From positions 620,001 to 684,000 of the forward strand of contig NZ_JANFLU010000001.1 in the NCBI RefSeq assembly GCF_024385525.1: DNA of 64,000 bases, in the 5' to 3' direction. The notes under the pieces were generated by a model. That model was given only the letters and a program-made list of their open reading frames with translations, did not search any database and was not told the origin of the DNA. Within the stretch, counting starts at the first letter, position 1. Every line of letters begins with the position of its first letter. The stretch comes from Arthrobacter sp. zg-Y238 (GTDB lineage: Bacteria; Actinomycetota; Actinomycetes; Actinomycetales; Micrococcaceae). Shown piece by piece: positions 40,450-48,883 of this stretch. The translations under genes were made by a program, and so were the position numbers.

Positions 40450-41487
40450 ATGAAGGCCCTTCAATACCGTGCCATCGGCCAGCCGCCCGAAGTGGTGGAG
40501 ATCGATACCCCCGAGCCCGGCCCCGGGCAGGTCCGGCTGAAGGTGACCGCCGCCGGGGTCTGCCACTCCGACGAATTCATCATGAGCCTCCCCGAGGAGG
40601 AGTACATCTACGGTCTGCCCCTGACCTTGGGGCACGAGGGTGCCGGCGTGGTGGACCGGGTGGGCGACGGCGTGCAGTACATCGAGGAGGGCGCGTCCAT
40701 GGCCGTCTACGGGCCGTGGGGCTGCGGGATTTGCTACGAGTGCTCCAGCGGCCGGGAGAACTACTGCCGGAACGCCGCGAAGTTCGGCATTGTCCCGCCC
40801 GGGCTCGGCGCACCCGGGGCCATGGCCGAATACCTGATTGTGGACAGCCCCCGGCATCTGCTCCCGCTCGGGGACCTGGATCCGGTGCAGAACGTGTCCC
40901 TGACCGATGCCGGGCTCACCCCGTACCACGCGATCAAAGGCTCGCTGGAGAAGCTGCCCTCCGGTGCGACCGCCGTCGTCATCGGCGTGGGCGGGCTGGG
41001 GCACGTGGCCGTGCAGATCCTGCGGGCCATGACCGCAGCCACCGTGGTGGCGCTGGACATTGACGAGGCGAAACTGAACCTGGCCACCGACGTCGGCGCG
41101 CACTACACCTTCCCGTCCGAGCCCGGCGCGGTGGACATGGTCCGGGACCTGACCGGCGGGCGGGGCGTGGACGCCGTCTTCGACTTCGTGACCAACCAGG
41201 CCACGCTGGACCTGGGCCAGGCGATGGTGGGATCACAGGGCGACCAGGTGCTGGTGGGCGTAGGCGCCGGCACCCTGCCGGTGGGGCTGGGCGCCACCGC
41301 GGCGTGGGAAACCTCCATCCGTGCCCCGTACTGGGGCTCCCGGTCGGAGCTGTTCGAGGTGCTGGACCTCGCGCGGGGCGAAGGCATCAACGTGCACACC
41401 GAGGTGTTCAGCCTGGACGAAGCGCCGGCGGCCTACGAAAAGCTGAAGAACAACCAGCTCCTCGGCCGCGCCGTCGTCGTGCCGTAA
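40450..41487 (+). CDS. NAD-dependent zinc alcohol dehydrogenase
   Basis: A 345-residue medium-chain dehydrogenase with catalytic zinc ligands Cys 38 and His 62 (G-H-E-G-A-G), structural zinc Cys 92, 95, 98 and 106, and Rossmann loop G-V-G-G-L-G near residue 180. It resembles bacterial AdhA/AdhB-type enzymes acting on primary or aromatic alcohols. AGGAG is 7 bases before ATG 40450; the longer frame from 40279 is antisense to the membrane protein gene and unlikely. It is convergent with the kinase-like gene at 41497, 9 bases apart. Confidence 0.85.
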   Translation: MKALQYRAIGQPPEVVEIDTPEPGPGQVRLKVTAAGVCHSDEFIMSLPEEEYIYGLPLTLGHEGAGVVDRVGDGVQYIEEGASMAVYGPWGCGICYECSSGRENYCRNAAKFGIVPPGLGAPGAMAEYLIVDSPRHLLPLGDLDPVQNVSLTDAGLTPYHAIKGSLEKLPSGATAVVIGVGGLGHVAVQILRAMTAATVVALDIDEAKLNLATDVGAHYTFPSEPGAVDMVRDLTGGRGVDAVFDFVTNQATLDLGQAMVGSQGDQVLVGVGAGTLPVGLGATAAWETSIRAPYWGSRSELFEVLDLARGEGINVHTEVFSLDEAPAAYEKLKNNQLLGRAVVVP

Positions 41488-41496
41488 CGCCGGAAG

Positions 41497-42594
41497 CTAC
41501 AGCGGTGCCGCTGCCAGTCCGGCGAACCCGGCGGCGGCCCGCAGCAGCTGCGGCACGCCGGCCTCCAGCGACGGGGCGAACACCCGGTCATTGGGGCGCT
41601 CGCCCTTGAGCCAGCGGGTGTAGATGGCCTCGCAGAAAATCGATGCCTTCCACAGGGCCAGGGCCTGGTACCAGGGCAGCGCTTCCAGATCCAGGTCCAT
41701 CCGCTGCCGGTACGCCTCAATGACTTCCTCCCGGGAGTAATAGCCCGGGTTGCGGGTAACCCCGGTCAGCTCCAGCGGCGTAGCGACGCTGCCGGGTTCG
41801 GAGTAGGTGGCGGTGAGGTAGCCCAGATCCGCCAGCGGGTCGCCGATGGCGGACATTTCCCAGTCCAGGACGGCAATCACCCGGGCGGGGGACTGCGGGG
41901 CGAACATCAGGTTCCCGGGCCGGTAATCCCCGTGCAGCACCGAGGCGGCCTGGCTGTCCGGCACGTTGTCCGCCAGCCAGCTGCCGATCCGGGCCACCTC
42001 GGGAAGGTTGCGCATGGTGTTGACCTCCCACAGCCCGGAGAACCTGGCCACCTGGCGCTGCAGGTACCCCTCCGGCTTGCCGAACGTGGCCAGGTCCCCG
42101 CTGCTGACATCCACGGAGTGGATGCGGACCAGGGCGTCGACGACGGCGGCGCTGGTGGCCCGGCGTTCCTCCATTGAGGACAGCACGGGCGGGATGGTGT
42201 TGGTGATGACCAGCCCGTCAAGGAAACCCATCACGTAGAACGGCACCCCGAGCACCGACTCGTCTTCGCACACCGCCAGGATTTCCGGCACCGGCACACC
42301 CTGCACGCGCAGCAGCTGCTGGATCCGGGCTTCGCGGACCATGTCATGGGTGGAGCGGGGCAGCGGCGGGCGCGGGCCGCGGCGCAGCACAAAGTCGTCG
42401 TTCCCGCGCCGGATCCGGTAGGTGATGTTGGACTGCCCGTCCCCGATCTGCGCCCAGGACAGTGGCCCCGAACCCAGCCCGTGCGCGTCGAAGAACGCGG
42501 TGACCTCATCCAGGATCAGCAGCGGAGGGGAGGCCAATGCCTCAGCCTCGGAACGGGTGGCTACAACTTCGGTGCCGTCGGCAGTAGTGTGCAT
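41497..42594 (-). CDS. APH-family phosphotransferase (LvaA/ACAD11 kinase domain-like)
   Basis: A 365-residue aminoglycoside-phosphotransferase-fold kinase. The nucleotide-binding part has G-D-G-Q-S-N-I-T-Y and F-V-L-R-R-G-P-R, the catalytic loop is H-G-D-Y-R-P-G-N, and the metal site is D-W-E-M-S. Relatives joined to or next to acyl-CoA dehydrogenases (ACAD10/11, LvaA) phosphorylate 4-hydroxyacyl-CoA. The start at 42594 lies 5 bases after the acyl-CoA dehydrogenase stop, so the pair is translationally linked. A longer frame upstream is rejected because it lies inside the dehydrogenase gene. Confidence 0.8.
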   Translation of the reverse strand: MHTTADGTEVVATRSEAEALASPPLLILDEVTAFFDAHGLGSGPLSWAQIGDGQSNITYRIRRGNDDFVLRRGPRPPLPRSTHDMVREARIQQLLRVQGVPVPEILAVCEDESVLGVPFYVMGFLDGLVITNTIPPVLSSMEERRATSAAVVDALVRIHSVDVSSGDLATFGKPEGYLQRQVARFSGLWEVNTMRNLPEVARIGSWLADNVPDSQAASVLHGDYRPGNLMFAPQSPARVIAVLDWEMSAIGDPLADLGYLTATYSEPGSVATPLELTGVTRNPGYYSREEVIEAYRQRMDLDLEALPWYQALALWKASIFCEAIYTRWLKGERPNDRVFAPSLEAGVPQLLRAAAGFAGLAAAPL

Positions 42595-42599
42595 GGGGT

Positions 42600-43859
42600 T
42601 CAGGCTTTCGCTTCGGCGGGGGTTCCGGCGTCGGACGCCGGGCGGGACACATCGGCAAGATCCGGAGCGCCGCGCTCCGCTTCCCGGCGGCGGCCGGCGG
42701 AAGCGCGGCGGGCTATGGCCCACTTATGCGTTTCGTTGGAGCCGTCATAGATGCGGAAGGCGCGGACCTCGTTGAGGTAGGAGGCCAGCGGCAGCCGGTC
42801 GGTGACGCCGTCGCCGCCGCACAGCTGCAGGCTCCGGTCGATCACCCGGTACACCGCCTCCGAGGTGTGGGCCTTGGCCACCGAGGACAGCGCCGAGCCG
42901 GCCTTGGCATCGGTTTCCAGCAGGGCGGCGGTCTTCGTGATGATGGCGTCGGAAGTCTCAATATCGATGACCGACTGCGCGATCATTTCCTGGGCCAGGC
43001 CGAGTTCGTTCATCACCGAGCCGAAGATCTCGCGCCGGTTGGTGCGGTCCAGCGCGATGTCCAGGGAGCGCCGGGCCAGGCCGAGCCAGCGCATGCAGTG
43101 GGTCAGCCGGGCCGGACCAAGCCGGACCTGCGCGTAGCGGAAGCCCTCGCCGGGTGCGCCGAGCACGGCGGCGTCCGGCACAAACACGTCCTCAAAGTGC
43201 ACGTGCGGATGCCCGCCGCCGATCGCCCGGTCCATGGTGTGCAGCTGCTCGCCGATCCGCACGCCGGGGGCGTCCATGTCGACCAGGAGCATGGTGGCCC
43301 CGGCGGGCGCACCGTCCACCGCGTCGGTGCGCACCATGGCGATGCAGAACGTGGCGTTGTTGGCGCCGCTGGTGAAGCGCTTTTCCCCGTTGATCAGCCA
43401 GCCCCCGTCCACCTTCGCGGCGCTGCTGCGCAGGGCGGCGGGATCCGATCCGGCACCCGGGTGCGGCTCGGTCATGCCGAAGCAGGAGCGGGCCTCGCCG
43501 GAGACCAGCGGGGCGAGGTAGCGGCGCTTCTGCTCCTCGCTGCCGATCAGGTTCAGCATGTGCATGTTTCCTTCATCCGGGGCCATGCAGTTCAGTGCCG
43601 AGGGGCCGATCAGCGAATAGCCGGCCTCCTGGAAGATGGGGGACCAGTACGCCAGCGGCACCCCCTGTCCGCCGTACTCGCGCGGTGCGTGCGGGGCGAA
43701 GACCCCGGCGGCCTTGGCGGCGGCGCGCAGTTCCTCCAGCAGTGCCTCCGGAACGACGGCGCCCGGCCGCGGTTCTGCGGGCATCACGGTGCCACGGATG
43801 AACTCGCGGGTGCGCAGGCGGAGGTCTTCGATTTCCGGAGGCAGGGAAACAGTGCTCAT
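42600..43859 (-). CDS. Acyl-CoA dehydrogenase (LvaC/ACAD11-like partner)
   Basis: A 419-residue acyl-CoA dehydrogenase with F-G-M-T-E-P near residue 128, G-S-D-P, the FAD/dimer region and the C-terminal L-C-G-G-D-G-V-T. Y-D-G-S-N-E-T-H replaces the usual G-T-x-E-I in the last segment. It has an extra Ala/Glu-rich tail. With the following kinase it resembles the two halves of ACAD11 and the LvaC/LvaA pair that isomerise 4-hydroxy- to 3-hydroxyacyl-CoA by a phosphorylated intermediate. A plain dehydrogenase role is the alternative. Confidence 0.82.
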   Translation of the reverse strand: MSTVSLPPEIEDLRLRTREFIRGTVMPAEPRPGAVVPEALLEELRAAAKAAGVFAPHAPREYGGQGVPLAYWSPIFQEAGYSLIGPSALNCMAPDEGNMHMLNLIGSEEQKRRYLAPLVSGEARSCFGMTEPHPGAGSDPAALRSSAAKVDGGWLINGEKRFTSGANNATFCIAMVRTDAVDGAPAGATMLLVDMDAPGVRIGEQLHTMDRAIGGGHPHVHFEDVFVPDAAVLGAPGEGFRYAQVRLGPARLTHCMRWLGLARRSLDIALDRTNRREIFGSVMNELGLAQEMIAQSVIDIETSDAIITKTAALLETDAKAGSALSSVAKAHTSEAVYRVIDRSLQLCGGDGVTDRLPLASYLNEVRAFRIYDGSNETHKWAIARRASAGRRREAERGAPDLADVSRPASDAGTPAEAKA

Positions 43860-43890
43860 GAGGGGTCCTTAGGGGATGCGGTGGGAGCGG

Positions 43891-44679
43891 TCAGGCCGCG
43901 CCGCCGGCCACGAGCAGGCCGCCGTCGAGGTTGATGATCTGCCCGGTGACCCAGGCGGCGTCGTCGGAAGCCAGGAAGGCGGCCGCACCGGCCACGTCCT
44001 CCGGGGTGCCGAGCCGCTTCAGCGGGTAGGTGGAGCTGACTTTTTCTTCGCGGCCCTCATACAGGGCGCGTGCAAACTGCGTCTTGACGACGGCGGGTGC
44101 CAGTGCGTTCACGCGCACGGTGGGGGCCAGCTCGACGGCGAGGGTACGGGTGAGCTGTTCCACGGCGGCCTTGCTGATGCCGTAGAAGCCGATGCCGGCG
44201 GCCGGGGTCTGCGCCGAGACCGAGGAAAGATTCAGCACCGATCCGCCGCGGCCCAGGAAATCCAGTGCCTCATGCGCACAAACGGCGGAAACCCAGGCGA
44301 GGGTGCCCAGCACATTGACGTCCAGGATCCGGCGGGCGGCCTCCGGGTCCAGCTTGCTCAGCGGACCGTACACCGGGTTCACGCCGGCGTTGTTGACGAG
44401 GATGTCCAGCCGGCCCCAGGTCTGGGCAACGGTGTCCAGCACCTCCGTGCGGTGGTCCGGGTCATCGGACTTGCCGGCTATCGCCAGGACGCTGCCTTCG
44501 GGGAACTCTGCAGCGGCTTCCTTCAACGGACCGATGTTGCGGGCAGTGATGCAGACCTTCGCGCCCTCGGCCACCAGGCGGCGGGCAATGGCCAGGCCGA
44601 TGCCGCGGCTGGCCCCGGTGACAATGGCGGTCCTGCCCTCGAGGCGGGGCCTGCCCGCAGACTTCTCCGGTTCGGTCAT
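43891..44679 (-). CDS. SDR-family oxidoreductase (3-hydroxyacyl-CoA dehydrogenase-like)
   Basis: A 262-residue short-chain dehydrogenase with the cofactor loop T-G-A-S-R-G-I-G (near residue 21), N-N-A-G-V, the catalytic Ser in L-S-S-V-S and Y-G-I-S-K. It is first of a three-gene leftward operon with the acyl-CoA dehydrogenase and APH kinase, as LvaD is in the levulinate operon. The start at 44679 is chosen because the frame extends far upstream only antisense to the divergent TetR gene. The TetR-type palindrome at 44709 lies in its promoter region. Confidence 0.85.
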   Translation of the reverse strand: MTEPEKSAGRPRLEGRTAIVTGASRGIGLAIARRLVAEGAKVCITARNIGPLKEAAAEFPEGSVLAIAGKSDDPDHRTEVLDTVAQTWGRLDILVNNAGVNPVYGPLSKLDPEAARRILDVNVLGTLAWVSAVCAHEALDFLGRGGSVLNLSSVSAQTPAAGIGFYGISKAAVEQLTRTLAVELAPTVRVNALAPAVVKTQFARALYEGREEKVSSTYPLKRLGTPEDVAGAAAFLASDDAAWVTGQIINLDGGLLVAGGAA

Positions 44680-44708
44680 GTGCTCCGCCAACTTCCGTTT
44701 CCATCCAC

Positions 44709-44728
44709 TACCGAGCGACCGCTCGGTA
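44709..44728. promoter_or_regulatory. TetR operator between divergent SDR operon and TetR gene
   Basis: TACCGAGCGACCGCTCGGTA has perfect 9-bp arms around AC. This is a classical form of TetR/AcrR operator. It lies 30 bases upstream of the SDR start and 72 bases upstream of the TetR start, so the regulator at 44800 probably represses both directions. Confidence 0.75.
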
Positions 44729-44799
44729 TGGTTAGTCTGGTGCAGGGCCCGGAAAGTGTCAAGGATCACATCCGGGTATTCGACCATCGAGGGGACGCC

Positions 44800-45411
44800 A
44801 TGACCGCAGTCCGTACGCAGCCCGACTGGCGGGACTTTTCCGTGCCCGCCCTGCCCCCGCTGCTGCGTAATGCCCTGGACTGCTTCGTGGAGCACGGCTA
44901 CCACGGAACCAGCATCCGCACCGTGGCCACCCGGGCCGGCTTGTCGGTGCCGGGGCTCTACCACCACTATCCGTCCAAGCAGGCGCTGCTGGTGGGAATA
45001 GCCGAATCCGCGATGGCGGATCTCTACGTACGGAGCACCGCCGCCCTCGCGGAGGCGGGCGAGGACGTCGAAGACCGGTTTGCCCTCCTGATCGAATGCC
45101 TTGTCCTGGTCCATGCCTACCGCTGGGAACACGCATTCATCGCGGCCAGCGAGATCCGCAGCCTGGAGGGGCCGGCCCGCGACGGGCACATAGCGGCCCG
45201 GGACCGGCAGCAGAAACTCCTCGATGACGTGGTGTCGGCAGCGGTCAGCAGCGGCCGCTTCGCCACCGGGTATCCGAAGGACGCCAGCCGGGCGGTCACC
45301 ACCATGTGCACCGGAGTGTCCCAGTGGTACCGCGCCGGAGGTCCGCTCAGCCCGGAGGAACTGGCGGTGCGCTATGTGCAGATCTGCCGTGGCGCGGTGG
45401 GAGCGTCCTAG
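44800..45411 (+). CDS. TetR family transcriptional regulator
   Basis: A 203-residue TetR protein with DNA-binding motif T-R-A-G-L-S-V-P-G-L-Y-H-H-Y-P-S-K near residues 42-58 and a ligand domain related to regulators of lipid and acyl-CoA metabolism. GAGGGGA precedes ATG 44800; the frame is open through the divergent SDR gene, but that part is antisense. It is divergent from the SDR/ACAD/kinase operon, with the palindrome at 44709 between. The likely inducer is an acyl-CoA of that pathway. Confidence 0.83.
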   Translation: MTAVRTQPDWRDFSVPALPPLLRNALDCFVEHGYHGTSIRTVATRAGLSVPGLYHHYPSKQALLVGIAESAMADLYVRSTAALAEAGEDVEDRFALLIECLVLVHAYRWEHAFIAASEIRSLEGPARDGHIAARDRQQKLLDDVVSAAVSSGRFATGYPKDASRAVTTMCTGVSQWYRAGGPLSPEELAVRYVQICRGAVGAS

Positions 45412-45414
45412 GGC

Positions 45415-47388
45415 TCACCGGTACCGGCGGTGCAGGTTCTCCTTCGGTTCGCCGCCGCGGGCCGTCTCCGAAATCCACGGGCCCGTGCCCTCCGACGCAT
45501 CCAGCACGCCTTTCTCCTGCCAGGTGTACCGCCCGGCCAGAATGCCCTTGGACAGCTGCCGGTCGGCGTCGTCGGAGTTGTGCCACAGGCCGTCGAACAG
45601 GGACTCGATCCGCACCCGGGACTGCCGGCTGAAAGCGTCCGCAAGTTCGAACGCGGCCGCGCCCTCCGCCGGATCCTCACGCCGAATGTTCAGGGCACGG
45701 ACGCACGAGGCCGAGATCGCGAAGATTTCCGCACCGATGTCCACAATCCGCCCCAGGAAGACCTGATGGTGCTCCAGTCCGGCCTGCCAGCGGGCCATGC
45801 CGAGGAAGGTGGAACGGGCCAGCCGGCGGGAGGCCCGCTCGGCGTAGCGGAGGTGCCGGGCCAGCAGGCCGAACTCGTTGTAGGACGTGGGGACGTTGCC
45901 CTTGCCGGTGGCGAGCGTCGGCAGCCACTTGCCGTAAAAGCCGCTGGCCTTCAGCGCGGCCCGTGCCTTGGCGCCCACCGGGGCGTCCGCCACCGCCAGG
46001 TCCCCGGCCGCGGAAAGGTGCGCATCCACGGCTTCCCGCGCAATGAACAGGTGCATGATCTCGGTGGATCCCTCAAACACCCGGTTGATGCGCAGGTCCC
46101 GCAGCTGCTGTTCGGCCGGGACCGCGCGCTCGCCGCGGGCGGCGAGGGAATCAGCGGTCTCGAAACCGCGCCCGCCGCGCACCTGCACCAGCTCGTCGGC
46201 CACGTTGTACGCCATTTCACTGGCCCAAAGCTTCGCCAGCGCCGCCTCGATGCGGATGTCCTTGGTGCCGGCGTCGGCCAGTTGGGCGGAGAGTTCGAAG
46301 ACCGCCTCCAGCGCGAAGCTGGTGGCCGCAATGTAGGCCAGCTTCTTGGCCACAGCCTCGTGTCGGCCGATCGGCCGGCCCCACTGTTCCCGGGCGCCGG
46401 ACCAGCCGCGGGCAATCTTCAGCGACCATTTCCCCGAGGCCGCGCACATGGCCGGAATGGAGAGGCGGCCGGTGTTCAGCGTGGTCAGGGCAATCTTCAG
46501 GCCCTGGCCTTCGCGGCCCAGCCGGTTGGCCGCCGGAACGCGGACATTGGTGAAGCGGGTGACCCCGTTTTCGATGCCGCGCAGGCCCATGAAGTTGTTG
46601 CGGTTCTCCACCGTGATGCCGGGGGAGGACATTTCCACCACGAACGCGCTGATGCCGCCCTTTGAGTTGCCGTGCGGCGGAACGGCGGCCATGACTACCA
46701 CCAGCTCGGCAATCACGCCGTTGGTGGTCCACAGCTTGACGCCGTCGATCACGTATTCGCTTCCGTCTTCGGAGGGGATGGCGGTGGTGCGCAGCCGCGC
46801 GGGGTCGGACCCGACGTCGGGCTCGGTGAGCAGGAAGGCGGTCACCGCCCCGGCGGCGCAGCGCGGCAGGTACTCTTCCTTCTGTTCCTCGGTCCCGAAG
46901 ACCTTCACCGGCTCCGGCACGCCGATGGACTGGTGGGCCGAGACCAGCGCCCCGAGGCTGGGGTGCACGCTGCCCAGGACCATCAAGGCGCGTCCGTAGT
47001 TCAGCAGGGACAGTCCGAGCCCGCCGTAGTGCCGCGGAATCTTGATGCCGAACACCCCCAGGTCCGCGAGTCCGCGCAGGTTCTCGTCCGGAATCAGTCC
47101 GGTGCGTTCAATCGCCAGGCCGTCCATGGTCCGGCAGTACTCGGTCAAGGCTTCCAGGAACAGCTGGGCCCGGGCCTCTTCGTCGAGGTCCGCCGGCGGC
47201 AGGGAGCCGACCAGATCCAGGTTGTAGTTGCCGAGGTAGATCCCCTTGGCGAAACTCGGGCGGGATTCTCCGGTGTCGCGTGCTGCTTCGGTGGCGTTGC
47301 GGGCGTCTTGTTCAGTGACCACGCGCTCTTTGATTCTGCGGGCACTTCGGTTGCGGCTGGCATCTTGGGAAGTGTCAGTGGTGCTCAT
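45415..47388 (-). CDS. Long acyl-CoA dehydrogenase with C-terminal extension
   Basis: A 657-residue acyl-CoA dehydrogenase of the long type, similar in layout to VLCAD/ACAD9: a dehydrogenase core at about residues 75-490 and an extra all-alpha C-terminal domain. Core motifs are F-L-L-T-E-P-D-V-G-S-D, W-T-T-N-G and F-E-G-S-T-E-I-M-H near residue 445. The first 45 residues are charged and variable. It ends 3 bases from the convergent TetR gene. A TTAC/GTAR-like palindrome at 47465 lies upstream. It likely oxidises medium- or long-chain acyl-CoA. Confidence 0.85.
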   Translation of the reverse strand: MSTTDTSQDASRNRSARRIKERVVTEQDARNATEAARDTGESRPSFAKGIYLGNYNLDLVGSLPPADLDEEARAQLFLEALTEYCRTMDGLAIERTGLIPDENLRGLADLGVFGIKIPRHYGGLGLSLLNYGRALMVLGSVHPSLGALVSAHQSIGVPEPVKVFGTEEQKEEYLPRCAAGAVTAFLLTEPDVGSDPARLRTTAIPSEDGSEYVIDGVKLWTTNGVIAELVVVMAAVPPHGNSKGGISAFVVEMSSPGITVENRNNFMGLRGIENGVTRFTNVRVPAANRLGREGQGLKIALTTLNTGRLSIPAMCAASGKWSLKIARGWSGAREQWGRPIGRHEAVAKKLAYIAATSFALEAVFELSAQLADAGTKDIRIEAALAKLWASEMAYNVADELVQVRGGRGFETADSLAARGERAVPAEQQLRDLRINRVFEGSTEIMHLFIAREAVDAHLSAAGDLAVADAPVGAKARAALKASGFYGKWLPTLATGKGNVPTSYNEFGLLARHLRYAERASRRLARSTFLGMARWQAGLEHHQVFLGRIVDIGAEIFAISASCVRALNIRREDPAEGAAAFELADAFSRQSRVRIESLFDGLWHNSDDADRQLSKGILAGRYTWQEKGVLDASEGTGPWISETARGGEPKENLHRRYR

Positions 47389-47464
47389 GGGATTTCTCCT
47401 CCGTCATGGCTGCACCGTGGATCCGGCACCGTGTCCGGCCTCGCAGCCCACTGTGGGGACCATG

Positions 47465-47478
47465 CTACGCGTCAGTAG
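47465..47478. promoter_or_regulatory. Weak TetR-type palindrome upstream of the long acyl-CoA dehydrogenase
   Basis: CTACGCGTCAGTAG has 4-bp perfect outer arms and the same spacing as TTACTGAGCGGTAA (33138) and the pair at 37692/37731. It lies about 77 bases before the dehydrogenase start. A single short site can arise by chance. Confidence 0.3.
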
Positions 47479-47588
47479 GTAGGGGTAAAGGGCGTGCGGT
47501 GGCTAATGTTGGCCGCAGGCCGCAAAGTCGGAGGAAAGCTCCCGGATGAGGGAGAAACCCGGCGGGGTTCAACATGAAGGAGATCGAC

Positions 47589-48218
47589 ATGGCATGGGTG
47601 GAAACGGAACGCGCGGAATTGGTCCGGACGCTGCGGGAGGCGGATCCGCTGGCGCCGACGTTGTGCGAGGGGTGGGATGTGCGCCGGCTGCTGGCCCATC
47701 TGGTGCTCCGTGAGCAGGCGCCCTGGAAGATCGCCGCCGATGCGGTGCGCCGGCCCAAGCCGGGCCAGGAAAAGCAGCTGGGCGTCTGGGCTGCCGCCGC
47801 GGGAACCCCCGAAGGCTATGCCTCATTGGTGGACCGGTTCGCCGCCGGACCGGCCCGTTTTTCACCATTCCGGCTGGATGCGGCGAACCTGGTGGAATAC
47901 GTCATCCACCATGAGGACATCCGCCGCGGGGAATCAATGGCAGCGCCGCGGGAACTTCCCGCAGGACAGCAGCAGGCCCTGTGGAAGCAGTTGGGCCTCA
48001 TGGCCCGGCTGGGCTACCGCAGCAGCCCGGTGGGTGTGGAACTGGCGGCGCCCGGTTCCGGCCGGCGCCGGGTCAAGCGCGGCACCCCGTCCGTGCTGAT
48101 TTCCGGAGATGTGGTGGATCTCGCCCTGCACGCCATGGGAAGGCGCGCGGCGGCCAATGTGAGCATTGAAGGCGGGGGTGAGACCGTCCGGGCGTTCCGC
48201 GAGTGGGCTGCCCGCTAA
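47589..48218 (+). CDS. TIGR03085-type mycothiol-dependent-like protein (DinB/MDMPI fold)
   Basis: A 209-residue protein matching the TIGR03085 family of actinobacteria. It has T-E-R-A-E-L-V-R-T-L near the start, P-T-L-C-E-G-W-D-V-R-R-L-L-A-H-L-V-L-R-E, and E-Y-V-I-H-H-E-D-I-R-R-G, whose His and Glu probably bind metal. The fold is the four-helix DinB/mycothiol maleylpyruvate isomerase type; the reaction is unknown. ATG 47589 is used because AAGGAG lies 6 bases before it, so the earlier ATG at 47574 would put the binding site inside the gene. Confidence 0.78.
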   Translation: MAWVETERAELVRTLREADPLAPTLCEGWDVRRLLAHLVLREQAPWKIAADAVRRPKPGQEKQLGVWAAAAGTPEGYASLVDRFAAGPARFSPFRLDAANLVEYVIHHEDIRRGESMAAPRELPAGQQQALWKQLGLMARLGYRSSPVGVELAAPGSGRRRVKRGTPSVLISGDVVDLALHAMGRRAAANVSIEGGGETVRAFREWAAR

Positions 48219-48229
48219 CTTCACCGGCT

Positions 48230-48274
48230 TGACAAGTACCCCCTCTTTGCCGTTGAAATAGTAAGCACACTGAT
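48230..48274 (+). promoter_or_regulatory. Promoter region of the MarR-like gene with TAGTAAG-type site
   Basis: TTGACA (48230-48235) is a good -35, but no clear -10 lies at 16-18 bases. ATAGTAAGCACACTGAT (48258-48274) closely resembles 17-mers upstream of the YihY gene (53542-53558, minus strand) and between the divergent genes at 56152-56168. It may be the operator of the regulator encoded directly downstream. Confidence 0.5.
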
Positions 48275-48326
48275 TGTTTCAGCGGAGCAGAACCGCCTAC
48301 CAATGACGTATCAGGGAAGCAGGAAG

Positions 48327-48830
48327 ATGCAGAACGAGGGGGACTGGGAACCCGTGCGGCTGCTCTCAACGGCTGCAAGACTGGTAAGACGAGAAGTAGA
48401 TAACAAGCTCCGCGCCGTGGGGCTCACCCAGGAGCGCGTGACAGTGCTGCGGGTGCTCCTGGCCGAGGGGCCCATGCGGCGCGCGGAACTGGCCAGGCGC
48501 CTGCGCGTCACCGCGCAGACCCTGGGTACGGCGTTGGTGAGCATGGCGGCGCAGGGTCTCGTGGAAGAAGTGTCGGCCGAGACCGTAGGCCGCTCCGGAC
48601 GGTGGATGGCCATCTCCGAGCGCGGGCAGAAGCTCCTGGCCGACGCCGAAAACCTGGAGCAGGACAATTCCACGGCCGGGATCGGCCCGGAGCTGCGCTC
48701 GGAGTTGATCACGCTCATCCGCGGTCTGGAGCACGGCAAGCAGCAGCGACCCTCCGGTACGCCGCTGGCTGCTGCGCAGCAGGACGGGTCCCCGTTGAGC
48801 GCGGCCTCCGAGCCCCCGCTGCCGGGGTAA
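48327..48830 (+). CDS. MarR-like winged-helix transcriptional regulator
   Basis: A regulator of 167 residues if it starts at ATG 48327; an in-frame ATG at 48303 would add 8. The winged helix spans about residues 15-105 and includes A-E-L-A-R-R-L-R-V-T-A-Q-T-L-G-T-A-L, then a basic wing (R-S-G-R-W-M-A-I-S-E-R-G). The C-terminal 30 residues are low-complexity. Ribosome binding sites are weak for both starts. A repeated 17-bp motif lies in its promoter and before two other genes of this region, suggesting a small local regulon that includes itself. Confidence 0.72.
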   Translation: MQNEGDWEPVRLLSTAARLVRREVDNKLRAVGLTQERVTVLRVLLAEGPMRRAELARRLRVTAQTLGTALVSMAAQGLVEEVSAETVGRSGRWMAISERGQKLLADAENLEQDNSTAGIGPELRSELITLIRGLEHGKQQRPSGTPLAAAQQDGSPLSAASEPPLPG

Positions 48831-48883
48831 CGTGTTGACCTAAGAGCAGCACGTTATTGGCCTGGGCGCCGGGGAAGGAAGGC

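Noticed and set aside
42726-43934. A 402-aa plus-strand frame opposite the acyl-CoA dehydrogenase.
   Set aside because: It is a shadow of the real gene on the other strand, whose motifs and ribosome binding context are clear.
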